In this document: in pieces, positions 20,101-27,698 of the stretch
Numbering within the stretch: position 1 is the first letter of the stretch
How the letters are laid out: every line of letters begins with the position of its first letter
Assembly: GCF_026870155.1 (NCBI RefSeq)
Contig: NZ_CP113975.1
Span: 1,922,001 to 1,986,000 of the forward strand
Reading direction: 5' to 3'
Origin: Flavobacterium marginilacus
Lineage (GTDB): Bacteria; Bacteroidota; Bacteroidia; Flavobacteriales; Flavobacteriaceae
Length of the DNA: 64,000 nucleotides
Notes under the pieces: model-generated
The model's input: only the letters and a program-made list of their open reading frames with translations
Told to the model about the DNA's origin: nothing
The model's database searches: none
Program-made: the position numbers and the translations under genes

Positions 20101-20449
20101 CATGGAAAATAAAGACGGGAAATTTATTCTGCACGAACTTCCTGTTGAGGCACAGCTGTCCTGTATCAATCAGATTATAGTTGATGATTATGATAAAGAC
20201 GGCAGTCTAGATGCTTTGATTACCGGAAACATGTTTAATTCAGAGGTTGAAACTCCAAGGAATGACGCTGGTCATGGCTTATTTTTGAAAGGGAATGGCA
20301 AAGGTAAATTCAAGCCGGTTTCTATGGTGAAAAGTGGATTTTTTACTCCTGGAGATGTTAAAAACATGGAAGAAATAAAAGTAAAAGACAAAGGTTATTT
20401 CTTGGTCACTAAAAACAACTCGTATCTGCAGAGCATTAGAATTAACTAA
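17156..20449 (+). CDS. Large FG-GAP/VCBS repeat lipoprotein with internal ASPIC/UnbV domain 2
   Basis: 1097 residues from the ATG at 17156. I prefer this to the ATG at 17123, which would overlap the gene before it and put a charged stretch ahead of the signal peptide. The lipobox is LLVRC (Cys22), with an unusual Arg before Cys. Seven calcium-loop blades (DVNNDGLTDIFF, DYDKDGDLDLYVA, DFDNDGKKDLFVT and so on) precede an ASPIC/UnbV domain at about 510-600 (GNRVYIKT, LTLTRGFQSS, ELHFGV). Then seven more blades follow (DVNKDGLDDYFIGG, DADNDGDNDLYVV, DYDKDGSLDALITG). The result looks like two propellers joined by the UnbV domain. It forms a likely operon with the haloperoxidase-like and first FG-GAP genes. 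Confidence 0.88.
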   Translation: MKIIKIRTVFFSITCLLLLVRCSTKESEKKIFTALEPSDTGIDFSNNLTENDSLNYFTYSYIYMGGGVAAGDVNNDGLTDIFFTGNQVSNKLYLNKGNLKFEDVTKKAKVGGDSRWYTGATMADVNGDGFLDIYCSVGGKFGPRNNELYINNGNGTFTERAKEYGIDDAGNSVQGTFFDYDKDGDLDLYVANYPPTKFNIPTFVYVQLMRNVKDDESGHLYRNDGNHFTNVTNEAGVRAYGLSLSGTIGDLNNDTWPDIYVSNDFNSPDFMYINNHDGTFKEVIKDAANHTSFYGMGVDISDFNNDGYLDIFQVDMDAKDNRRKKANMSSMNPQLYWDIADARFQIQYMHNCMQMNTGIVENGIPQFENVSRITGTSSTDWSWGPLFADFDNDGKKDLFVTNGTRREINNNDFFHNIERQNLKPKDLLKVALEIPSEKIDNFMFQNKGNFKFEQVNKQWGIEFKGFSNGVAYADLDNDGDLEIIINNIDDYASVFENTSSETNNYLKVKFKGSSKNNQGLGNRVYIKTNGDVQMQELTLTRGFQSSVAPELHFGVNKLKTIDEVKVVWTNGKVQKLFNVKANQTLTFKEQDAKEDTEKTAVSKSLFTTVTSIFPVFKHEENKYDDFKDQVLLPHKMSTFGPPIAVGDVNKDGLDDYFIGGSSTFSGKLFLQTANGFVEKKTGAFEADKKSEDAGAVIFDADNDGDNDLYVVSGGYEFLLNDPALQDRLYINNGKGDFTKASKEALPVMLTSGSKAYPVDYDKDGKQDILVLGRQVPGQYPSPANTYLLHNISTVGHAQFEISKNAPKEFKNIGMATSAAITDYNNDTFPDIIIVGEWMPIRVFENVKNGFKEVSGNLGLSIDTTGWWWSIQQGDFDKDGDMDYIVGNNGLNYKYKATPDETFDIFVKDFDNDKHKDIVLSYYNDGKQYPVRGRGCSSQQIPSIKKKFKNYESFSQATLVDVYTEKSLKEALHYKVKSFASVYMENKDGKFILHELPVEAQLSCINQIIVDDYDKDGSLDALITGNMFNSEVETPRNDAGHGLFLKGNGKGKFKPVSMVKSGFFTPGDVKNMEEIKVKDKGYFLVTKNNSYLQSIRIN

Positions 20450-20829
20450 TGTTTTTTAGAAAAAGTACCTATAACTGGGCGTTATGGCTCTAGAAATTAC
20501 TTCCCAATAAACTGTAACAGATTATTTTGGAAAGGATAATTTTAGAGCTGTACACTCAGAGTCTTTCTAACGTGATAAAAAAATCTAAAATTTCATTCTC
20601 AAATATTGTTTCATCAGTTTTTGAAAACAATCAAGGCGGGTATTTTATGAATTAGAAAAATCAATCCATCATTTATGTCTTATGGGACGAATCAGAATTT
20701 ATAAAAAACTGATTTGCAATTCTGTTTGGCAGTAATCAATACAAATATTTTGAGCTTTTTTATTGTAATGACTTTCTATAACTAAAATAGATATATCAAT
20801 ATTTATGCTCGTTCAAAATAAAACAAATC
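20450..20829. other. Gap between the FG-GAP lipoprotein 2 and the OM-barrel gene
   Basis: 380 bp, AT-rich. I see no ORF, no clear terminator and no clean TAnnTTTG motif. It splits the module into two possible transcription units (13.4-20.4 kb and 20.8-27.3 kb). Confidence 0.5.
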
Positions 20830-22035
20830 ATGAAAAAAATTGATTCATTTTATACCGCATTCATTTTTATAATATTCATTTTAACTGCTTTTCAAACAGA
20901 AATAATTACTGCTCAGGGCTGTGTGGCAGTCCGGCAGATGGGCGGGCTTTATATGAATTCTGCCAGTTCTTATAATTTAGACAAAGGCGAATTTCAAGTA
21001 GGAACAAATTACCGTTATTTTCATTCCTGGAGGCATTTTATAGGTAAAGAAGAACAATTGGAGCGTCAGACGACAGGCGGCGGACATGATGCAAATGGAG
21101 TAGAGCAGGGCAATGCCGTAAACATTTATTCACATGCTGTAGATTTTAATTTTTCTTATGGAATAAGCAATAGAATCCAGATAAATGCCACTTTGCCTTA
21201 TGTACACAATGAGCGCTCTCAGGTGCTGAGACAAACAAGCCCTGTAAAAGATACTATAAGGTACAGCGTTTATGCCCAGGGTTTTGCAGATGCAAGGCTT
21301 AGTGTAAATTACTGGTTTTTTGATCCAAAAACGGCTCATAAGGGAAATGTAATGTTAGGACTGGGATTAAAATTAAATACAGGAAGCCATGAGGAAATGG
21401 ATGAAGCACCACAAGCTGACGGAACAACAAAAAGTGTGATAATGGATCAGGCTATTCAGCCAGGTGATGGCGGAGTTGGAATTTCGGCTGAGGTTCAGGT
21501 ATTCAGACAATTAACAGGACGTCTTTACGGATTTGCAAATGGATATTATTTATTCAATACAAAGGAATCAAACGGTACATTTAAATCAGCACCAAAAGCT
21601 GGTTTAGAAGGATATGAAATTTATGCCTGTCCCGACCAGTATTTTGCAAGAGCAGGATTATCTGCTGCAATTGATAAAAAAGAAAATTTTAATGTTTCGC
21701 TGGCAGGAAGAATCGAAGGTATTCCTGCATATGATGCTTTTGGAGGTCAGGTGGCCTACCGTCGTCCGGGATATGTTATAGCAGTAGAGTATGGTTTTTC
21801 ATATCACATAGGGAAGCACACTTTGAGTTTATTCATCCCTTATAACATCGTAAAAAATCGTATTCAGAGTGCTGCAGATATTGCCAGCCAGGATCTGCAG
21901 AATTCTGTAATCACTGATCCTGCCAAGTATGTTCATGTGCAGGGAGATGCCGCTTTCGCAGATTATTCTATAAATCTAGGATATTCCTATAGATTTAAAT
22001 TGGGTAAAAAAATGACCGTAATGATGCCTAAATAG
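20830..22035 (+). CDS. Outer-membrane beta-barrel-like protein
   Basis: A 401-residue protein with an N-terminal signal peptide (FIFIIFILTAFQTEIITAQG). The mature part alternates polar and aromatic/hydrophobic residues in strand-like segments (GEFQVGTNYRYFHSW, HAVDFNFSYGISNRIQINATLPYV, GNVMLGLGLKLNTGS, YVIAVEYGFSYHIG), as expected for a barrel of the MetA/phenol-degradation or generic transporter type. Two Gly-rich patches occur early (RQMGGLYM, TTGGGHDANG). I do not recognise a precise family. It lies 24 bp before a DoxX-like gene, with the second SusCD pair following, so it probably belongs to the same surface system. Confidence 0.72.
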   Translation: MKKIDSFYTAFIFIIFILTAFQTEIITAQGCVAVRQMGGLYMNSASSYNLDKGEFQVGTNYRYFHSWRHFIGKEEQLERQTTGGGHDANGVEQGNAVNIYSHAVDFNFSYGISNRIQINATLPYVHNERSQVLRQTSPVKDTIRYSVYAQGFADARLSVNYWFFDPKTAHKGNVMLGLGLKLNTGSHEEMDEAPQADGTTKSVIMDQAIQPGDGGVGISAEVQVFRQLTGRLYGFANGYYLFNTKESNGTFKSAPKAGLEGYEIYACPDQYFARAGLSAAIDKKENFNVSLAGRIEGIPAYDAFGGQVAYRRPGYVIAVEYGFSYHIGKHTLSLFIPYNIVKNRIQSAADIASQDLQNSVITDPAKYVHVQGDAAFADYSINLGYSYRFKLGKKMTVMMPK

Positions 22036-22059
22036 TTACTATTAAAAATTTTGAAACAG

Positions 22060-22581
22060 ATGAAAACTACTTTTAATTCTTTCTATTTTTTATTAAGTAA
22101 AAAAATGGAAAAACACAGTATTAACTTGATGCGTATTGCTCTTGCGATTGTCTATATCTGGTTTGGTGCTTTGAAAATCTTCGGATTGAGTCCGGCAGGT
22201 GACTTAGTAGAGAAAACCGTTTTTTGGTTCAGACCAGAAATTTTTATTCCGATTCTTGGAATATGTGAAGTCCTGATTGGATTTGGGTTATTGATAAAAA
22301 GAATGATTCCGCTGACAATAATTTTTTTATTAATGCATATGTCTGCAACCCTTTTTCCTTTTTTTATTTTAAAATCCAGCTGTTTTGACGGCTTCCCTTA
22401 TGAACCGACTTTGGTTGGCCAATACATTATCAAAAACATTGTTTTGGTTGCGGGAGCGCTCGTTATTGCGGGAAAATATAATGAAGATTATTATGCAGAA
22501 ATGAATTTTAAAAAAAGAATAAAAAATTCTGCAGCAAATGAAAACATTTCAACAAAGTATATTACCGATATAATAAAATGA
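22060..22581 (+). CDS. DoxX/DUF417-like integral membrane protein
   Basis: 173 residues from the ATG at 22060; an in-frame TTG at 22051 is less likely. Four hydrophobic helices are visible, starting with INLMRIALAIVYIWFGALKIFG and PEIFIPILGICEVLIGFGLLI, the pattern of DoxX or YkgB (DUF417) proteins. These are inner-membrane proteins linked in some bacteria to quinone or redox metabolism, but most are uncharacterised. A basic/acidic tail (about 145-173) is cytoplasmic or periplasmic. It sits 24 bp after the barrel gene and 53 bp before SusC 2. A redox role next to a haloperoxidase-like enzyme is an inference only. Confidence 0.75.
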   Translation: MKTTFNSFYFLLSKKMEKHSINLMRIALAIVYIWFGALKIFGLSPAGDLVEKTVFWFRPEIFIPILGICEVLIGFGLLIKRMIPLTIIFLLMHMSATLFPFFILKSSCFDGFPYEPTLVGQYIIKNIVLVAGALVIAGKYNEDYYAEMNFKKRIKNSAANENISTKYITDIIK

Positions 22582-22634
22582 TAATTACAATTAATCCCCA
22601 AATCAAATTTTAATTTTTAATCAAAATATACAAT

Positions 22635-25600
22635 ATGTTACGAGAAAAATATATAAAACTACTGTTCTGTTTTCTCTTTTTGCTTACTGCACAGTCGTAT
22701 GCGCAGCAGCAAAATTTGAAAGGGATAGTAGTAGATGCCAAAACGGATGTGGCATTGGGCGGAGTGACGGTTAAGTCGGATACTGAAGAAGTCACTGCCA
22801 ATGAAAATGGTGAATTCGTTATTCAAAATCCAAAATTACCAATTACATTAAAATTGAGTTATATCGGATATAAAACACAGAAAATTGTGGTTCAGTCTTT
22901 TGATTTATTAACAATAAAATTGATTAATGACTCCAGTCAATTAGATGAAGTCCTTATTTCAAGCGGGTATTTGACCCAAAAAAAATCGGAGTTTTCGGGT
23001 TCAGTATCAACAGTTTCAGCAAAACAACTGCAAAATAGACCTGCCTCCAGTTTCGATCAATTATTGGGAGGACAAGGAACAGGAATAGATGTTATTCAGT
23101 CTTCGGCTGTGCTCAACAACACGCCTGTTATCCGTGTCCGCGGTTTAAACACTATTACTTCAGGTCTTTTCCCTTTAATTGTTGTTGATGGAGTAGCCGT
23201 TTTTTCCGGTTCTTTGGGAGGGTTTATTGGGAATAATCCATTGGCAGCTATTAATCCAAATGACATACAGTCTATAGATGTTTTGAAAGATGCTTCGGCA
23301 GCAGCGATTTATGGCTCCAGAGCTACTAATGGAGTTATGGTGATTACTACCAAAAAAGGTAAAAAAGGAGCAACAAGATTTAATTATAATAGCTGGTACA
23401 GCAGAAGCACGCCTTATAATTTGCCCGAATTATTGAATGCCGAAGATTACACGGCCATAAAAAATGAAGCTTTGGTTAATGCAGGGAAAGCGCCAGGTTT
23501 TTTCCTGTCAAAAAATCCGGATGGAAGTACAGTAGACACAAGCTGGTATGATGTTGCCTATGAACCGGGTTTATCGAGTAATCATAATATAAATATCTCA
23601 GGAGCAAATGAATCAACACAGTATTATTTTTCGGCAGACTACAGCAATCAAAATAGTTTTATAAAAAACAATACGTTTCAAAACTATATGGCACGATTAA
23701 ACATTGGTCATGAAATTAATAAATACATTCGCGCTGGTGTTAATTTTTCTTATAGTAACGCCAAAAATGTAGGTCCAAATACTGGAGCCGTTGCTGGGAA
23801 CACTATGTCGGCTTCTACTTACAATACAGAATATATCACCAATGAACCTTTGGGAAGAATGACCTATGTTTTGCCTCCTAATGTTCCTGTTTACAAACCA
23901 GATGGTTCTTATAGCATTCAAAACGGAATAAGTGTGGGTTACGGAAACAATATTCCATCCATTATTGGAACTATCAATGCCTACAATCTTGCAATGGTAC
24001 AGGTTCTTGATTTAACAACTTCAGTGAGTAAATCCATTTTAGGAAATATCTACGGTGAGTTTGATATTTTGAAAAATTTGACTTTCAGAACTAGTTTTGG
24101 ATTGAACAATATTGGCGTTGAGAACAAATTATTTTTAAACCCAACCCACGGCGGCGGGTATGCCTATAATGGTGTAGCAACAAACATAGAAACCGATCTT
24201 CTAAGAACCGATTGGGTAAATACACTTACTTATAAAGCTTCTTTAAAAGAGAACCACAATTTTGTAATGCTTTTGGGTTATGAGCGCATCAAAACGACGG
24301 TGGATAGCTGGGGAGCTTCGCAAAGTAATATAACTGACCCTTATTATACCAATTATCAAGGGAGTTATGCCAATATATCTCCAATAGGGAATGTATTAAT
24401 GGAAAATGCCTTATTGTCTTATTTTACCAACCTAAACTACAATTACAAGAACAAATATTTTTTGAGTCTGAATTATAGAATCGATGGACTTTCCGCTTTA
24501 TCTGAGGGAAATAAATATGGCGATTTTGGAGGAGGAGCTTTGAGCTGGAATGTTTTTGAAGAGTCTTTCTATAAAAATTCCGGTATTACTAAATACATTG
24601 ATAAATTCAAAATCAGAACGAGTTACGGTATTGTTGGAAACAGTGAAATAGGCAATTATCCATCAATAGGAACTTATGATTCTTCTACTTATGCGGGGGC
24701 TCCTACATTGGGATATTCACAAACAGCCAATCCTAATTTAAAATGGGAAACCAGTTCAAAATTTGATTTAGGAATCAATTTTACACTTTTAAATAATCGT
24801 ATTTCAGTCGAAATGGATTATTACAAAAACACCATAAAAGATTTAATTCTTAAAGCACCGCAGTCTCTTTCGGCTGGAATTCCAAACAATTACATCAATG
24901 AAAATGTTGGGGGAATGTACAATACTGGTTATGAGTTGGGTGTAAATGCTCTTGTTGTCAGTTCAAAAGATTTTAGTTGGAACTTAAATTTAAATCTTTC
25001 GACACTCAAAAACGAGGTAACTTCTTTGGTAAATGATGTTTTTGTTCCCAGCGTATTTGGAGTTCAAAACATGACAAGGGTAGGGTACTCAGTAGGTTCT
25101 ATTTTCGCTGTTCCTTCTCATGGTGTAAATCCTGCTAATGGTCAGATGATTTTTGTAAACAGTGAAGGAAAGGAAGTTCAATACAATCATATTGGTTCTC
25201 CAAAATGGACTTATCTTGATGGATCAGCCGCTCCTGCTATAGACAATTACAAAGATGGAAAAATGCAGGGTTCGTCACTGCCTAAGGTTTTTGGCGGATT
25301 CAATAATACATTCAATTATAAGAATTTTGTTTTGGGAGTTAATTTGACTTTTTCAGAAGGAAATCAGCTCTACAATGGGACTAGAGCAACAATTTCGGAT
25401 CAGCGTTATTTTAACAACGGAACTTTTATCAAAAACAGATGGACAACACCCGGTCAGATTACCGATATTCAGAAATTGTATTACGGGGACAATGTTTCGG
25501 CTGGATTTTCATTTTCGAGTACTTCCAAAGTGGAAGATGGCTCTTATCTGAAATTCAAAAATGTTTCTTTGGGTTACAATGTACCAGTTAAAGAGACTTT

Positions 25601-25784
25601 CTTGAAAAATGCTTTTACTTCGGTCTATGTTTATCTGCAGGGAAATAACCTGTATACGTTTACCAAATATAGAGGTTCGGATCCAGAGGTTTCCATCAAC
25701 GGGAATTCTATCAATTCTGGTAAAGATCAAAACGTACCGCCCAATGCACAGGTTTATACAGTTGGTTTAAATGTTGGGTTTTAA
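22635..25784 (+). CDS. SusC/RagA-family TonB-linked outer-membrane transporter (pair 2)
   Basis: 1049-residue barrel with a signal peptide ending SYAQQQ, a carboxypeptidase-regulatory-like domain (LKGIVVDAKTDVALGGVTV, about 27-105) and a plug with the SusC signatures LIVVDGVAVF, NPNDIQSIDVLKDASAAAIYGSRA and GVMVITTKKGKKG. It ends in VYTVGLNVGF with terminal Phe. It diverges strongly from pair 1, so it probably binds a different ligand. SusD 2 starts 17 bp after its stop. It follows the DoxX-like gene by 53 bp on the same strand, which links it to the haloperoxidase/FG-GAP module. Confidence 0.96.
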   Translation: MLREKYIKLLFCFLFLLTAQSYAQQQNLKGIVVDAKTDVALGGVTVKSDTEEVTANENGEFVIQNPKLPITLKLSYIGYKTQKIVVQSFDLLTIKLINDSSQLDEVLISSGYLTQKKSEFSGSVSTVSAKQLQNRPASSFDQLLGGQGTGIDVIQSSAVLNNTPVIRVRGLNTITSGLFPLIVVDGVAVFSGSLGGFIGNNPLAAINPNDIQSIDVLKDASAAAIYGSRATNGVMVITTKKGKKGATRFNYNSWYSRSTPYNLPELLNAEDYTAIKNEALVNAGKAPGFFLSKNPDGSTVDTSWYDVAYEPGLSSNHNINISGANESTQYYFSADYSNQNSFIKNNTFQNYMARLNIGHEINKYIRAGVNFSYSNAKNVGPNTGAVAGNTMSASTYNTEYITNEPLGRMTYVLPPNVPVYKPDGSYSIQNGISVGYGNNIPSIIGTINAYNLAMVQVLDLTTSVSKSILGNIYGEFDILKNLTFRTSFGLNNIGVENKLFLNPTHGGGYAYNGVATNIETDLLRTDWVNTLTYKASLKENHNFVMLLGYERIKTTVDSWGASQSNITDPYYTNYQGSYANISPIGNVLMENALLSYFTNLNYNYKNKYFLSLNYRIDGLSALSEGNKYGDFGGGALSWNVFEESFYKNSGITKYIDKFKIRTSYGIVGNSEIGNYPSIGTYDSSTYAGAPTLGYSQTANPNLKWETSSKFDLGINFTLLNNRISVEMDYYKNTIKDLILKAPQSLSAGIPNNYINENVGGMYNTGYELGVNALVVSSKDFSWNLNLNLSTLKNEVTSLVNDVFVPSVFGVQNMTRVGYSVGSIFAVPSHGVNPANGQMIFVNSEGKEVQYNHIGSPKWTYLDGSAAPAIDNYKDGKMQGSSLPKVFGGFNNTFNYKNFVLGVNLTFSEGNQLYNGTRATISDQRYFNNGTFIKNRWTTPGQITDIQKLYYGDNVSAGFSFSSTSKVEDGSYLKFKNVSLGYNVPVKETFLKNAFTSVYVYLQGNNLYTFTKYRGSDPEVSINGNSINSGKDQNVPPNAQVYTVGLNVGF

Positions 25785-25801
25785 TTTTAAAAGTATACAA
25801 A

Positions 25802-27250
25802 ATGAAAAAATATATTCTAATCAGTTTGTTCTTTCTTGTGGCAATGACAGCCTGCAATGATGATATATTGGACACCGTTCCTGAGACAAGCATCCCAGAA
25901 GAAGCAGCATATAGTACACCTGGCAAAATTTTGGCACAGACCAATAATTTGTACAAACAGTTACAGAATCAAAATTATTACGGAGGAAGATTCATTATTT
26001 TTAATGAACAGAGAGCCGATCAGTTTGGGCAGAATGACGGTAATGCAGCAACAGGATCAGCTGTGTGGAATCAAAATGTGGCTTCGACAAATGATTTTGT
26101 AAACAATGTTTGGTCAGTTTGTTATACCGCTATAAATGCTTCTAATATTTTAATTAGCAAGCTGAACGGCACAACAGTAGTTTCAGAAGCATTGGCAAAA
26201 AACTACATAGCCGAAGCCAAATTCATCCGCGCTTTCTCTTACTTTAGTCTGATTCAGACGTATGCCAAACCATATAATTTGGACAAAAACGGATTGGGTT
26301 TACCATTGCGTCTGACGCCTATTACCACATCAGGGAACAATGATTTGGCGCGCAGTTCTATTGATGTTATTTATACCCAGATTCTAAAAGATTTGGATGA
26401 GGCCGAAATTGATCTTCCTATTGAATATACAACTCCGCTGTTAAATGTTTCCAGAGCCAAAAAAAGTACGGCAATAGCATTGAAAACCAGAGTGTATCTG
26501 GTGCAGGCCAATTATGATAAAGTGCTTGTGGAGTCTCAGAAAATTGTTTCCGCAACAGCTCCTTTTCAATATAAGGCTGGAAATTTAACGCATAAACTCG
26601 AAGCTAATTTTGCTGCAATTTTTGGAGGAAGTTATACGGGAACCGAAGCTGTTTTCAGTATCCCTTTTGCGAATACCACAACCGAAACTCCTGCTTCTCA
26701 GTATGCATTGGCATTTAACTATCTGGCACAGCCAATTATATTTTTGACAGCAGCTGGCATTTCAAGTGATCCGGCCTTGAATTCAAGTGACGATGCTCGT
26801 TCGGGTTTGATTGGTACCAATTCAGCAAATCAAAAAGTGCTGAAAAAATTCAGTATTACAACTGCTCCGTTTCGTGACTATGTGCCGGTGATTCGATATG
26901 CCGAAATTTTATTGAATTACGCTGAAGCTGCTGCCAATAAGAATGATTTAGCTGCTGCGACAGCTTTATTGAAAGCGGTTAGAAATAGATCTAATCCGAG
27001 TTATGTATTTTCAAATGCTGAGGTTGCTACCAAAGACGCATTATTGGCTTCGATATGGAAAGAAAGAGATATTGAACTTTTAGGCGAAGGTTTCAGACTA
27101 ATGGATTTGCAGAGAAGACTACAAACTTTGCCGGCCAAAAAAGGGTCTATTGGTACAGCTCCATTGGTTTTAGTATCAAGCAGCAATTATATCTGGCCAA
27201 TTCCTAGCGGCGAGATTTCAGCCAATAAATTGATGGTGCCTAATCCCTAA
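25802..27250 (+). CDS. SusD/RagB-family surface lipoprotein (pair 2)
   Basis: 482-residue ligand-binding partner of SusC 2. The lipobox ends at Cys18 (AMTACNDDILD), and Asp residues after Cys fit surface export. Family blocks visible are NNVWSVCYTAINASNILI, KNYIAEAKFIRAFSYFSLIQTYAKPY, VIRYAEILLNYAEAAA and ASIWKERDIELLGEGFRLMDLQRR. It ends close to the standard length with YIWPIPSGEISANKLMVPNP, the usual SusD C-terminus. The transcript probably ends at the hairpin at 27399-27434. Confidence 0.96.
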   Translation: MKKYILISLFFLVAMTACNDDILDTVPETSIPEEAAYSTPGKILAQTNNLYKQLQNQNYYGGRFIIFNEQRADQFGQNDGNAATGSAVWNQNVASTNDFVNNVWSVCYTAINASNILISKLNGTTVVSEALAKNYIAEAKFIRAFSYFSLIQTYAKPYNLDKNGLGLPLRLTPITTSGNNDLARSSIDVIYTQILKDLDEAEIDLPIEYTTPLLNVSRAKKSTAIALKTRVYLVQANYDKVLVESQKIVSATAPFQYKAGNLTHKLEANFAAIFGGSYTGTEAVFSIPFANTTTETPASQYALAFNYLAQPIIFLTAAGISSDPALNSSDDARSGLIGTNSANQKVLKKFSITTAPFRDYVPVIRYAEILLNYAEAAANKNDLAAATALLKAVRNRSNPSYVFSNAEVATKDALLASIWKERDIELLGEGFRLMDLQRRLQTLPAKKGSIGTAPLVLVSSSNYIWPIPSGEISANKLMVPNP

Positions 27251-27398
27251 AAGATATAATAAAACTTAAATTAAATTGAAATCTATAAAATCAGCCATTA
27301 ATTAATAAAGAAGTATTGGAGGAAAAGAATCAGTAGTTTGGGCTGTTTTATATATGTAAATGATATAAAATAGTTGTCTTTACTTTAAAGAAGTGTAA

Positions 27399-27434
27399 GC
27401 CTGGCAGTTATTTTTTCTGCTGGGCTTTGCTTTT
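27399..27434 (+). terminator. Probable terminator after SusCD pair 2
   Basis: GCCTGGCAG and CTGCTGGGC form a 9-bp stem with two G-T pairs and a 9-base T-rich loop. TTTGCTTTT follows. It lies about 150 bp after the SusD 2 stop. Confidence 0.55.
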
Positions 27435-27514
27435 ACTGCTATTTAGAAATATAAAATAATCCAATTTTACCTCTTCCTTTGTAGCTGCTATCTGGAAACA
27501 CATCTAAAAAATAG

Positions 27515-27627
27515 AACACAGATTGAACGAATTTAAACAGATAGTATTCGTGTTTTCAAAGCTGACTATTTTTTTAGTACTAATTTTTTACGCATAAAGA
27601 ATCCGTGTCATCTGTTCAATCTGTGTT
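27515..27627. repeat. 113-bp element with perfect 14-bp terminal inverted repeats
   Basis: AACACAGATTGAAC at 27515-27528 is matched by its exact reverse complement at 27614-27627. Inside, the arms continue as diverged copies (AAACAGAT, and ACGGATTC on the other strand). I see no target-site duplication. It resembles the dispersed palindromic intergenic repeats common in Flavobacterium; its copy number cannot be checked from one window. Confidence 0.7.
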
Positions 27628-27698
27628 ATAATTTAACGCATAGCTTATATTTGTCCACACGACAGTCTTTGGAGAAGGCTAGGATTGAGCTTGAATTT

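Larger units (their letters stand above)
27251..27698. other. Convergent gap with terminator and inverted repeat
   Basis: 448 bp between converging genes. It holds the terminator at 27399-27434 and the 113-bp inverted-repeat element at 27515-27627. No ORF seen. Confidence 0.6.
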
